Part shown: piece by piece, positions 49,445 through 61,199 of the stretch
Layout of the letters: each line of letters begins with the position of its first letter
How positions within the stretch are numbered: position 1 is the first letter of the stretch
Origin: Glandiceps talaboti
Taxonomy: Eukaryota > Hemichordata > Enteropneusta > Spengelidae
NCBI RefSeq assembly: GCF_964340395.1
Contig: NC_135565.1
Coordinates: 6,509,142 to 6,573,141 of the forward strand
Direction: 5' to 3'
Length of the DNA: 64,000 nucleotides
Program-made: the position numbers and the translations under genes
The notes under the pieces: model-generated
The model's input: only the letters and a program-made list of their open reading frames with translations
Database searches by the model: none
What the model was told of the DNA's origin: nothing

Positions 49445-49450
49445 TTTATA
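49445..49450 (-). promoter_or_regulatory. Possible TATA box of the FMO gene
   Basis: The minus strand reads GATATAAACACC about 150 nt upstream of the FMO start codon, a plausible distance for a short 5' UTR. The TATAAA match alone is weak in A/T-rich DNA. Confidence 0.3.
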
Positions 49451-49559
49451 TCTGGGGTGCGTTCCGTTGACAAAACGTTTTGTCATTGTTTGGCCAGGGC
49501 AACCTGACCCTCCCCCGAACATTATTATGCATGTTGCAAGTGAAAAATAAAAGATGACG

Positions 49560-50259
49560 ACATATAACTTAGTACGTAGATTAACAATAATAAAACGCAT
49601 GAGTTCTATAAAGGATGTTTATGTACCTTGAAGTTCTAATGAATCATTACACAATTAATGATTTTCGTTAATTCGGCCATATCTTAAGTAAACACTTCAA
49701 ATTTCGTAGAAAAGACGTATTACAAGATGTATAATATATGTAAAGGTTGTTGACACAGCCTATAATTTTTAGGAGTCATTTACATAATTAATTATTTTCA
49801 GTAATTTGGCTCCATCTTAAAAATTCAAACTTCACGATTTATATAATTGGTACATGTATTGATGCTATCAAAGTGTAAATGTTTGGAATAGTTTGTTGCT
49901 GTTGTTTTTAATTTCATTTAGTCATTTGCATAATTAATGATTTGCAATAATTAATCAAGAATTCAATCGCCAAATTTCGTTTAATTTGGTGCATACATTG
50001 ATGATAACATAGTGAATGTCTATCGTAAAATTCGTTGGTGCAGCGTTATTCTTACTGAATTTGTATAGTTATTATGCAATATTATAAGTATCCACACGCT
50101 TCAAATTTCGTATAGATTGCTTTAGTTAATTGCCAATTAAGGTGACATCATGTATGGCAGCTAATTCTAAATTCTAATTAAAATACTTTTCCCTTTTGGA
50201 AGGCTTACAGTTTACTTCTGATTCGTTTACATTGTCGCAATTTGACTATGAATTTATTA

Positions 50260-50301
<42 letters not shown>

Positions 50302-50340
50302 CATGCGTGCGTGCGTGTACGGACGTGTTGGAGTGTCATA
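49560..50340. repeat. Attaatgattttcg-type dispersed repeat with (GT)n
   Basis: Repeated pieces of catttgcataattaatgatt type, an end ggcttacagtttacttctga (50199-50222) like the right end of the 30.6-kb element, and a GT/GC tract at 50262-50320. Confidence 0.6.
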
Positions 50341-50440
50341 ATTATGCAAACTATTGCCATTTTGTATGCAAGTATATTCGTTGCTTAAAATACTTGTGCT
50401 ATATACGAGAAATTATTACGAATCATTTCATATTTTGCAG

Positions 50441-50841
50441 GATGTCACCGCGTTGAACATTTCGTCTACTGATAGATGTACGCCGCGCCCAAAGATATTG
50501 TTAAAGAAGGCAATATGTTCTTCAAAGAAGTCGGGAAGTCATTCAGAAACATAGAAACCCAAATGGATAAAACTGATGTCTACTTGCCATGTGAAGCCTC
50601 ACAAGATGGGAAAGAAAATAGTTCCTTCCAAATCAGATCGAAGACTCCGAATTTTCAAGAGAAATGGCATCTTACGTTAGCCAGATGACGACTGCACTAT
50701 AATCTCCTCCAATATGTTGACGGAGATGAAGCTGACAGAGCAACTGAACTATCACAATTCCAATTTCCAAATATTTCAATTTATGCCACCGAAAACTTAC
50801 TTCAGGATTCTGCTGTAAAAATGGATGATATTGATAAGACT
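50441..50841 (+). pseudogene. Exon of unknown family, copy 1, with stop and frame break
   Basis: The acceptor tattttgcag precedes an exon whose main frame reads APKDIVKEGNMFFKEVGKSF and on to MDKTDVYLP and KTPNFQEKW, then TGA at 50686, then 51 more open codons (LLQYVDGDEADRATELSQFQ...) to donor GTAAGT at 50842. The frame at the acceptor differs from the main frame, indicating an indel. It is homologous to the exon at 51031. The family is not recognised. Confidence 0.5.
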
Positions 50842-51030
50842 GTAAGTTTGTTTTCAAATGATGAAAATGATTTCAAATTAATTGACAACAGAATTCTGAT
50901 GACTTAGAATTCCGAACTGAATCTTATGCACTCTATGATAGATGGCGCTGTTTATATGACCAGGACACAAACTATAGTGTATGTCAAATATCATAATATC
51001 CGACGTGCATAGCATTTTTATATTTTACAG

Positions 51031-51240
51031 GACGACAAAATGGCATCTGGAGATACAACTACTGTAACAACTAAATATATTGTTGACGTGGGAATTAAAT
51101 ATTTCAAAAATAAAATGGATAAAACCGATGTATTTTTGTCATCATTGGCGACTAACAAGAAAGGAAAGAATTGTAATGGTCTCCAAATCAGCCCGAAGCT
51201 TCCAAACTTTAAAGAGAAAATGTATGAAGCGATTTCGTAG
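51031..51240 (+). CDS. Exon of unknown family, copy 2, intact
   Basis: The acceptor tattttacag opens DDKMASGDTTTVTTKYIVDV, continues KYFKNKMDKTDVFLSSLATN and ends LPNFKEKMYEAIS with TAG. It joins in phase 0 to the preceding donor at 50841. The shared words MDKTDV and PNF-EK, and the near-identical acceptors, show tandem exon duplication. The product is probably lysine-rich and soluble; no known domain. Confidence 0.45.
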   Translation, partial: DDKMASGDTTTVTTKYIVDVGIKYFKNKMDKTDVFLSSLATNKKGKNCNGLQISPKLPNFKEKMYEAIS

Positions 51241-51653
51241 CCAACCACAATTCTTCCGGTCAGTTTCTCCAGCCTGGGATGGGGGTGGGGGGCAGTGGAT
51301 TCTTAAATCGGGCCGACAAAAAGTCACTGACCCCCTATCTGTAAAACCAAAAACAGGCTTACCCCCTTTCACTTAATTCTAAAACATGATGACCCCCATA
51401 TATAATATTCACATGGCGGGTAATTTTTCATCGTGACTCAGTGTGGACTGCTTGACTGTCTTGCAAATACTTTATAAGATCCCAGGATAGCACTATCATA
51501 ATTATAATTATAATATACCTAGTGATAATGCTGTGCCATGATTCGCTAGAATCAGTCACGTGATAGGAATATAGAATGACTATTTCCCTAGGGGAATAAT
51601 TCCATCAAATATTGCATGGTCACGTGACCACCGCGAGTTCACAGCAGGTCAAA

Positions 51654-51940
51654 ATGGCAGCTTCTGACGATGTCGTCTGCCCACCACAAGAGAAGAGGGC
51701 AAGATTTTCCCTTCTGTCGGAGCAAGAACTTCAACACCCTGTCGACAGGAAAGATTCACGTAACACAAAGCATGTCATTCAATACGCCACCAAGATTTTT
51801 ACTTCGTTTTGTGAAGAAATTGGTACAACCATAACAGATGTGGAAAAGAACGCGCCTGCCGATCTGTGTATCACGCTGCGGATTTCTATGCAGGGATTCG
51901 ACAGAACAACGCACAGCTGTATTCGAGCAAGTCGATGATG
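51654..51940 (+). pseudogene. Crypton/KIAA1958-like N-terminal fragment
   Basis: From ATG 51654 the frame reads MAASDDVVCPPQEKRARFSL, LSEQELQHPVDRKDSRNTKH and ADLCITLR. A shift near 51880 then gives DFYAGIRQNNAQLYSSKSMM. The pattern (D-S-x-N-T-K, L-C-x-T-L-R-x-F-Y-A) is that of the N-terminal part of Crypton-derived tyrosine-recombinase-like proteins such as KIAA1958. The catalytic part is absent here. The frame break and the foldback immediately after suggest a dead copy, or possibly a first exon with a sequence error. Confidence 0.5.
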
Positions 51941-51951
51941 GTATATTATAA

Positions 51952-52030
51952 AACACATATTGCCTGGCCTATATTCGGGCTATAGCACCCGTTCATTACC
52001 TGTAGCCCTCATGGCCAGGCAATATGTGTT
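51952..52030. mobile_element. 79-bp foldback with 18-bp perfect stem
   Basis: aacacatattgcctggcc (51952-51969) pairs exactly with 52013-52030. Inside, gggctatag and ctgtagccc nearly extend the stem. It directly abuts the Crypton-like fragment. Confidence 0.75.
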
Positions 52031-52874
52031 CATTATTGACTACACAGGGTAAATATATTCCAAAAGGAGTGCAATAGCATCTTAACAGTGAAAGGTAGGG
52101 GGAAATCTTCAAGAGCGTATGCAATGTTTTGCCTGATACACATGTATGACTGCACTGTGCAGACGATCGATCGATATCTGTTGCGTTGCTAAAGGCTGGG
52201 CATACGCAGTGTACTTCCTTCGACTAAATGGATGCAAAGAAACTACAATAATACAACATATATAAGTACACTCAAACACTCAAATATAGAACACAACACA
52301 CTAATTTAATCAATAAAGTAACATGAAACTTTATTTCCATTTTAATAATACAACTCAAGCTCTTCATTTATCCACTTAATGAAATAGCATTGACAGTCCC
52401 AACAAAGGTAAGTTGTAAATCCTGTATATCTACCATCTGTATGCTGGTTGAATTAAGGTAAGTTTTGCAATATATGCTGATCCAATCAAATGTCTTCTGG
52501 GAAACAACAACGTTCCTGAAAAAACGACAAAATCATGGGTTAAATACTCAACAGTCTTTACAAAAATACAGCAATCAACAGTTCGTGAAGTCTTCAAATA
52601 GTCCATTGGTCTTCAATTACTCCTACTGTTGCTTTCTGTAAGAGCAGAGAAAGTTCCATATACATTACCATTATTTGGGTTGGGTACTGGGTGGGATTGT
52701 TATATCTCAATTCGGTTTTTGTTCATGGAATTAGGATTCCATTTCACACACTTACACTGTGCTTATGAAAACTCCAATTCCATATCACTAAAACCTCCTT
52801 AAGTCAAGATATAACAATGCATGTGCAAAGCCAACCTAATAAGTTTGTTCATTAAAGACTGTTCTCTGGAATGC

Positions 52875-54135
52875 TAAGCTATGTGCGCCAGTATTATTTG
52901 ACGGTATTTCCCAAAGGTAGGACATTGAGAATGTGGATGGTTTAGAGCAGTTAGCCTGTGATAATATATCCTTAACTGATACACCTTGTAATGTTTTTTT
53001 GCTTTAGTTGTACATGCAGATCAAGTAGAATGTGCTTTGAAGATGTCAGTATAGTATTTAGTCCTGCCAACTTCATTATTATCTTTAACCACCTAGCAAG
53101 TGTACTAGTTGATACTGGTTTGTGGGGCCTGACATAACTCAAGACCAACGTATCTACATAGTTCTTATCATTGACTTCATTACGCCATGGCTCTGACAAC
53201 CTTAGGTATTTGCGTAAACATGACGCCACACATAGTAAGGGTTGTGATGGAAACAAATAAAAGGTAACACTGCTCAGGGGACTATGATCTGATGGTTTCT
53301 GGGATGATATAAATTTAGCCTTACTTGACTTGGTCAGGGATGAATCTTTGCAGGTGATGCTACTTCCATTATCATGCATATTTCTTAAGTTCAGAGTTTG
53401 AATCTCAGACAGGCGGCTAGCACTAGTCAGGACCAATAACATACAAACATTTAAGGATAATTGCTTTTGTTTCAGTTCCTCATTTTTACCCATATTTTTT
53501 ATATGGCTCAATACCAGATCCACGTCCCAGGTATCGGAATACCTTGGTTGTGGTGGTCTCTCATGAAATACTGCCCTCAACAATGTTGTGACATTGGGGT
53601 GTTGGCCAACCTTATGCCCATCTATAGGTGGATGAAAGGCAGACAATGTTGATCTATAAGTGTTGATTGATCTAGACTGGTACCCGCTGTTAAACAGGTA
53701 AGTGATAAAATTTAGGACATTGGCCAAAGATGTTTGAAATGGATCAACTTGTCTTTCACCACACCATCTACTCCACTTTCTCCAGGCGAAATTGTGAGAT
53801 TTTGATGTCCCCTTTTCCAGGCATTTGACATAAGTTTGGCAGTTTCATTTTAAATTCATTCTGTAATGACGGAATTCCTGAAACCTCCAATGCCGCTAAT
53901 TTCAGACTGCCTCCTGTCATTAGCATGGGGTGTAGTTGTTGTGATGGTGATAGCAGAAGTGTCTGGCATGTTGGGAGGGGAATCGGAAAGTCTATTGACA
54001 TTTCAATTATCATTGGAAGCCAAGGCTGTGTGTGCCATGTTGCTGCCTTCATGACAACTGTTTTTTTCTCCTTCCTCACCTATGCCAGACACCTCCCTAT
54101 CAATGCAAATAGAGGGAACGCATAGCCGTCCAGAC
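52875..54135 (-). mobile_element. DIRS-type retroelement remnant (RNase H end and tyrosine recombinase)
   Basis: Reading leftwards, the segment at 53768-54135 gives GLDGYAFPLFALIGRCLA, a stop, then VVMKAATWHTQPWLPMIIEM and GSLKLAALEVSG, like the C-terminal reverse transcriptase/RNase H part of DIRS elements. The 251-codon ORF 52972-53727 follows, with the recombinase box TSASRLSEIQTLNLRNM and STSTLARWLKIIMKLAG. The rest of the recombinase is in other frames: the HxxR box has its arginine codon replaced by TGA, and the final VKDILSQANCSKPSTFSMSY with the tyrosine is out of frame. Truncated and inactive. Confidence 0.75.
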
Positions 54136-55230
54136 CTACCAAGGAGGTTTTTCGCGATGAGTCATCTTGAACATACTTAAGTCTTGCAAATTTATTATAT
54201 ATGCGAATTATTCATTGTTTATACATTCAATCACCAAATAACTCTGAATTCATTGCGATTCATCAATTAAGAGACTTCGATATTGTTCGGAATAATGTTA
54301 TAAATTATTATCAAAAAGATTTATCAATATCACGACTTTATTTGGAAGCAAATCATTATTAGAAAATCAAAGAAAGAAAGAATAAACTCATATAAACTGT
54401 ACACTAAGTTTGTGTGCATTTCATTTACTTTGCCATGTAATTTCAAGTGAAGTCAGATTCGACTACACACATTGATTTAGTGCCGAGATTAAAAGGAGAT
54501 ATCAGTATCAATATATGGATGTGAGCAAATAGGTGCCGAAACCAGGGAACCTGGAAGTTTGAGGATATGAAGAGGAGGAATTCAGGAAGTACAATATTTG
54601 GATATCTTTGACTTGCTTTGTTCGTTCGTTTGTTTGTGTTGCGTTTACACCAAGATGATATTTTGTTTGTCTACCAATTTGGTGTCGTTGGCTCTAGCTC
54701 CCTTACCTATGTATTGAATTCCTCACTTTAGTTTCTCCACACCCCTCGGGTATATGGTTTCTCTGAAGATAGTATATTGATAGTTTGTCACAACCTTCAC
54801 CTACATTTTATCATTGCATTGGCAATTTTTTATTTATTGCCATACAGATGAGTGTTGTGCTAACGTTCTTGTATTCTTTTGTTCTTTCAATTCTGTTGTG
54901 AAAATCGAATTTTGCAGTGGCGTGATAACTTCAAGCATACGTTGCGTACTTGATTATTCGCTGGCCTTGTACATATAGTGTATCAACTTTAATTAATAAA
55001 CACTTTAGCCAGCTCCAAAGAAGAATCAAGTAGACCTTTTTCGATTTCCGAGGTGACGCACTTGAAAAAAATATATCAGGTTTTGCAAATAGTCGCTCAT
55101 GTTCACTCATTTGATTTTGTGATTTGGGGCTGACATTGTCACCATGATTACTGCAGCTGCTACGTCTGAAAATTCGCTTTAGAAGCTTGCAGGTGATTGA
55201 TATGTAAATTATGTCAGACTCGTGACTATC
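54136..55230. other. Intergenic, nothing identified
   Basis: A/T-rich sequence with no repeat, exon or element that I can support. A G+C-richer patch with small palindromes (cggcttagccg, gggactagtc) follows at 55255-55310. Confidence 0.5.
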
Positions 55231-55659
55231 GTCCCTAATCTTTGTATGTATGTCGAGCGGCTTAGCCGCGAGAACGGAGGGACTAGTCGGGACTAAAGTC
55301 CCTCACTTTTGGTGGGTTCGCCTTTCAGGGCGCACTTTGTGCGCCTTACAATATTCACGATATTCACGAGTCTGGCAGCGAGACTGTGTGTGTGCTGCTT
55401 GTGTCACGGTTGGGTTGACTGGTCAGCTTTGATAAGGATCTCATATCCAAGTACTTCTGATCGTGTTCTAATGTTTCTTTGCTCATTAAAAAACACACTG
55501 TGTTGCCTCACTCATAAAAAAACGAATGTGTCCCCAGGAAAGTGTTCATACTGTTTGGCAAACCGGTGTAATATACATAACGGCTTAGGATTTATCTATA
55601 GAACCCTATAAAAATGGAACTGGAGGGAAGTTGATAGAATTTAGAACACATATATGTAC

Positions 55660-57438
55660 TTCCTATTTATAGCTGAAGGGTGAAAACATAATCTCAGACA
55701 AGCAGAGTATAACACTCTTATATTTTGGTTAACGTGGCAACAAAATAATCTGAGCACCATATTTTAATTGCATTTACTACTTTGAGTAAGATAGACTAAT
55801 GGTTAGGTATTTTTTCACATAACACAGTCTTGTAGGCCTGACATGTAAGCTTACAATGCACTCATTCGAACATCGATAGAATTACAAAGAGGTTATAGGT
55901 CCCCGTCTTTTATGCCAATACATTGTTTTAGTTAGCAACCTTTTCAGTCACCATCTTGTTCGGCGCATATGGGTATATTCATTCTCTGTTTCCACAGCAA
56001 CCCTGATTGCAACGTAGCGACGTCATAATCGCATGGTAAGAGGACAAGTGATTGGTATATACAAACGAAACAACGTTCAATTCGGTCTAATGACACCGTG
56101 TCCCCTAATTGACTTATCCGTGTGAGATTTCTACTTGGTTTGTTGAAGCAAAATATGTCAGATTTTCCAAAATCTACGAAATTCTAACAGAGCATCAATT
56201 AATAAAGTGCAACACTTCACGACAAAACACACTTTTCACATCTCTATAAATCGTAGGTCTAGTTCACTCATGGAACTCGCAACGAATTCGAACAAACAAT
56301 GTTCAGGACTCAACAGCATTTATCGTCAAAAAAATCATCGCATCACAAACCAATCAATGATGTTTCTTTCCTCTACTAGGGACATACTAATATATATTAC
56401 CCGACCACAGAATAACAATGAATTGTTTGAACTATTAATAAAGCAGTCATTTAAAGCAATGCAGATTGTCTTTGTTTGAATGACTCGAAGTTCCGATATC
56501 ATACAACAAGGAAGATGTATTTTGCGTGTTCGGGATAGGTGAATATACCTGCAAGCATGTATCAATAAATACATGACTCGGCGAGTGTTCCTTCTAGAAC
56601 GTCTGGAACGAGAAGAACCTAGATAGAACAAATACATACACCTCCACTGATACTGAAAGGTGAAAACGTAACCTCACACAAGAGCACCTGAACCTTCCTT
56701 TGTTTTGGTTACCATGGCAACAACAATCTGATCATGATAATATATTTGTATTTTCTGTATTTAGTAACGTAAAGATAGACTCCTGGACACCTCCAATTTT
56801 TACACGAATTAGATACGTTTTCAATTACACTTATTTGAGTTATTATGGTGTTACTACTTTATCCCACAATGCTCAGAGAACTTTATGAGTATTAGTATTA
56901 CACTAGGCACAGTCTTTTTAGCAGAATAATGGTGTATGCTTTGCAACTCCAAGGAAGTATACAATCCACGTTGCAAATATATGCAAGTGTATTCACAACA
57001 TAACCTCTATCCTACCAGGTGCCAAAATAATACAGCTTGGTTGACTGGTGCACAATCTTGGCTCGAATCCTTCCCAGGAACGTTAGCCATTCACAAATAA
57101 TCTACATCAAAGGCTCAAACCTGCAGATATCAAGCCGGCCATATTAGCAATTCAACCATCATGACCCACACCAGAGGTCGCCACCAAAATCGTATATTAT
57201 GTTGATCGATATCCTGTAGACAATTTTCTAAAAGCTTCTGTTAATATCCATGCATATGCAATTTTTCAGTTTAATCTTTTTAAAGTAAAAATAATTGTTT
57301 ACTCATACCATACATCTGTGATGCGATGACTTTGATTTCAATAATTTTCCAACTAGACATCCAAAGTAACATCCCCACCAAATATCAAAATAATCGGCTC
57401 TGTGGTTTTTAGTTTGTCGTTAACACGTACAAGCCCGT

Positions 57439-57516
<78 letters not shown>

Positions 57517-57780
57517 GAATCGACGAACAAAAAAATATTCTGATTCGGTAGCAATTATTGACGAAAAGTCATCGCAACATAAACCAAGCGATTGTGTCTC
57601 CGTTGTCTATACTAGAAACATGGAAATCTATAACCCTTGACCAGAGACTAGCAAATGGATTGTTTGAAATATCAATGCAGTGATTTAAAGCAATGCATAT
57701 TTCTTAAACTTATTTGAGTAGCATGAGTTCTGACGCCGTGCAATAAGGACGATTGTATATGTGTATGAAAGAGTGTTTGT
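55660..57780. repeat. Degenerate duplications
   Basis: 55665-55800 resembles 56650-56790 (gctgaa..ggtgaaaac, ttttggtta, tggcaacaa, gatagact). 56328-56540 resembles 57565-57770 (catcgca, caaaccaa, gattgtttgaa, atttaaagcaatgca). The spacing suggests an old duplication of a unit of about 1 kb. A CA microsatellite lies at 57440-57515. Confidence 0.6.
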
Positions 57781-58289
57781 GTGTGTGGGGGGGGGGGTGA
57801 AATGTAAATGACGTCAGACGGACTTCCCGTTCTACTGATGACTATACAATGTTGGTCGAACATAGGGGTGAAGATTTGGCGAGATTAGTGTAAAATGTGA
57901 TAATCTGACTAATCTTTAAATTTGTCGCCTATTTAAATGTAGTGTAGTGTGTGATGATAATTATATAAAAGATTTTCGTTTTTCATTACTTTTCATTCGT
58001 TTGATAAAGATCTACGCTTTCTACCAAAGCACCATTGTTCATCTACAAATACATAGCATTATGGGTAATTTACTTTACTAAGATTAGGATAATTATACGA
58101 TGAGGTAAAAATGGCGATGTAATTTTAAAGTCAATTGGTTTTATAGGGTCTGGGGTTTAGCAACAGGGTTGCACACCCCTACGAAACTACTGGACACCAC
58201 TCCACCCCACCCCCACTGGTGCCAGGTATGCTTAGTTGTTGCTGTAATCGACAGTCTGCGTTGCCTGCACTTTTGGTGAAAAAAGGTTG

Positions 58290-58800
58290 TTGTCATGGCT
58301 ACAGTTCTTTCTGAACCGTCTGGCATTTCAATCCACATACTGAATTCATTGCATAGAATAGAATCGTATAATGCTAGTATTTTAACATCACGATCTAAAA
58401 ACCCACGTCTTTGTTTCAATGTATAATGCCTTAGTGGTTGTATTTTAGTAAAAGCAGCCGAATTGTATTAATTGAGAACTAGAAAACACATGTCGAAACA
58501 ATAAAGTATACACCACCATATTTACAAGAAATGTGTGAATATTTTTTGTTCGTCGATACTTGTGTGTCGTGGCTACATTTCTTTCTGAACCGACTGGCAT
58601 TTCAATCCATATACTCAATTCATTCCATAGAATAGAATCGTATAATGCTCGTATTTTAACATCACGATCTAAAAACCCACGTCTTTGTTTCAATGTATAA
58701 TGCCTTAGTGGTTGCATTTTAGTAAAAGCAGCCGAATTGTATTAATTGAGAACTAGAAAACACATGTCGAAACAATAAAGTATACACCACCATGTTTGAA
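58290..58800. repeat. Recent direct duplication of about 210 bp
   Basis: Copy 1 (about 58300-58520) and copy 2 (about 58585-58795) are nearly identical over aatagaatcgtataatgct, acccacgtctttgtttcaat and gaaaacacatgtcgaaacaa. They are separated by about 65 bp. Minus-strand ORFs in both begin from the same text and are not supported as genes. Confidence 0.85.
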
Positions 58801-59454
58801 TGTGTGATTTGTTTGTGTGAATAGGGGTGTCGAAATATGATTCACCGCAAATATTTTGTTACACCGCTCCCGTATATTAGACTATTGGTTGACACTTTCT
58901 TGTTGCAAACGTAAGCTATAAACACATAGTTAGCCCTATAATCTGTCAATCAAATGTTCTGTCTATTCAAAAAACTCAATGAAATTCTAAATATAACAAG
59001 GTGTTTTAGCCACTCTGGATTTCATTCCGATGTTACTTGTTTGGAGTTGACATCGAAGAGCCGCGTTGCTGATACTTCACTTCAGCAGGTAGGAGTGGGT
59101 TTCTTTTTTTTCGTTTTCGATTGAAAGTCTACTTTGCTAGCGCGAGTATTTGCAAGTGTATCTGAAATTTTAAAACTAAGTATATTGTGGAAGTTGAATA
59201 GAAAGTAATTCATCCTCCTTTCGACATTAACGTTAGCTTCGAACGGGTATTTTGGTAAAAAAATAAGATGTTTACTACATAAATTGAAGGCACTGTTTTT
59301 AGTTCTAAGTTTCCAGAATGTCCTATGCTTGTTTTGAAGTTTACATGGAACAAGGTGTTTCATAATGTAACCAGGAAAATAACTGAGCGTGTCACACCGT
59401 TCGTAAACGTTTCGTATTTATAACTCAATTTCAGAATTTGATATCGTGAGAGGC

Positions 59455-59511
59455 ATGATCCGACTGTTGGTGTTCCTGACTGTCGTGTTTACGGCCACCG
59501 CTTCCCAAAAG
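59455..59511 (+). CDS. Signal-peptide exon of a probable secreted protein
   Basis: The 19 codons MIRLLVFLTVVFTATASQK form a textbook signal peptide with an A-T-A-S cleavage region, followed by donor GTAAGC (phase 0). An acceptor aatttcag at 59432 precedes the ATG by about 22 nt, implying an upstream 5' UTR exon. I could not find the next exon with confidence, so the gene may run past the right edge. Family unknown. Confidence 0.6.
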
Positions 59512-60025
59512 GTAAGCGCATTGTCCTTCTTAATTACGTGGAAAAAAATAATTGTGTGTTTCCGATTTTATGACTTCAGAAAATATGGTATGTAGGTCGG
59601 GAATTTATTTTATTTTACCTTTTAAATTGTTTTCATTTTTGAAAAAAGTATTGTTGCGATGTTGTGTTGTGTACTGACATCACTGGGGAAAGAAAACAGA
59701 CATACGTGAAGGTCAAGAAGACAAAGAATTTCTTATCTTTTTGTTTTAAATATTTAAAACATGTTTAGGGTCGACGGCTGAAACTGACGTCTGTCGAGTT
59801 AGTTGGAAACACACATTTCATTTTTTTTTATTTGAAAATGGTTTGTGTTGAAATTTGTGATAAGGCCAGTTTGTCTGCATAATGTAGTAATTTATGTGAC
59901 TGTGTTAAAATCAGTTAGTTTCTCTGTTTACAGTACTGTATCAAGTACCTTAGCCTGCGGAGGGGGGGGGGAAAGAGATTTTGGTAAAAAAGAAAGAAAA
60001 AAAGCGAATTTTTGAACACATTAAA

Positions 60026-61195
60026 ATTATTAAAATCGTTATTTACGTGACGATTCCTAGCGCATGTGCGATTTAAATTGATGGTTCACTAAAGTCAAAA
60101 GTGACTGTACACTGACTCCTCGCCAATATGTATTTTATATCTCTACTGGACGCTGGCTTAAATTTGAGTAAAAATGTGTCCAGCTAAAAATTGTAACTTT
60201 TTGCAGTATAGCAAATTAAAAAATCTTTTGCGGGAAAGTACAAAAGAAGTGCACACATGCACATGAATAACAGTAGTCTTGAAAGTCTCCTTCATTTGAA
60301 GAAAGCAAATCGCAATACTGTCAGCGAGTGAAACTCCCCAAAAAAGGACGGAAAAAGTCGTTCAACGTGAGGTCGCCTGCTGCATGCATTGACTCCGAGG
60401 ATGCACTCGACGTCATTTACATCTTGTTCCTTATATTAAAACATTTACTGATAAAACGGCAGATATGTTTTGGGAATATTTGGTGGCCCTGAAAAACTAT
60501 TAAACTAGGTACGCAGTTTAAGATCCACTTTCAATAATTGTGTTCGATGTTGTCTTTGATTAAAATGTTCTTTGATATAATTATATCATTGCACTGACAC
60601 TAGCGTTATTGCGCAATCCATTTTGAAGCGACAATTTGGTATGGAAAGAATGGCCCTGAATTTGTAAACAGAGTTGTACCTTCGACATCAAAATCCAAAC
60701 TTCAATTATTTCCATGATAATGATAATGACAAGGAAAATTCATTGTGTTCACCTAGGGTTCCGACATAATAAAGGAGGTAGGGTAAAGAAAATGATTATT
60801 TTGTTGCTTATTTGTGAAAGCACCATCCATTTTTTTTTAAATTTAAAAGTATTTTTTTACTTTGATTGTGACATCTTTTCGGTAACTGCTTTGACAGTTA
60901 CGACATTAGGCCAGGAAAAATGAAAAAGGTGTTCAACCGACCCATGTATTTTGTTTTTGTGAAGGGCAATATATCCTCTTGCGGGCTTCGCATTTGTTTC
61001 AAAATTAAGGATATTTCTTTATATTTTCTGAATAGTACATGTAACAATATACATTTGAGTCTATTATAATATCTTGTACAGTGGTTTACTTGGCTCTGGT
61101 GATGCATACAAGCATTAAATTAAGCTGTTGCATATCCAATGTGCACTAAAAAGAATTGAGCAAATGTTTACGTCCATGGGAGTCTGCTGAGCAGT
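60026..61195 (+). repeat. Dispersed unit (copy 2), split by about 800 bp
   Basis: 60026-60270 and 61079-61195 together match the unit at 46165-46560 in the opposite orientation, for example gtgactgtacactgactcct, aaaattgtaactttttgcag and catatccaatgtgcactaaa. The ORF MCPAKNCNFLQYSKLKN is cut by a stop at the break. The 60270-61079 insert has no ORF or inverted ends that I can identify. Confidence 0.7.
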
Positions 61196-61199
61196 CATT

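Noticed and set aside
50686-50688. In-frame TGA as a selenocysteine codon
   Set aside because: No selenoprotein family resemblance and no visible SECIS-like element. A nonsense change in a decaying exon is simpler.
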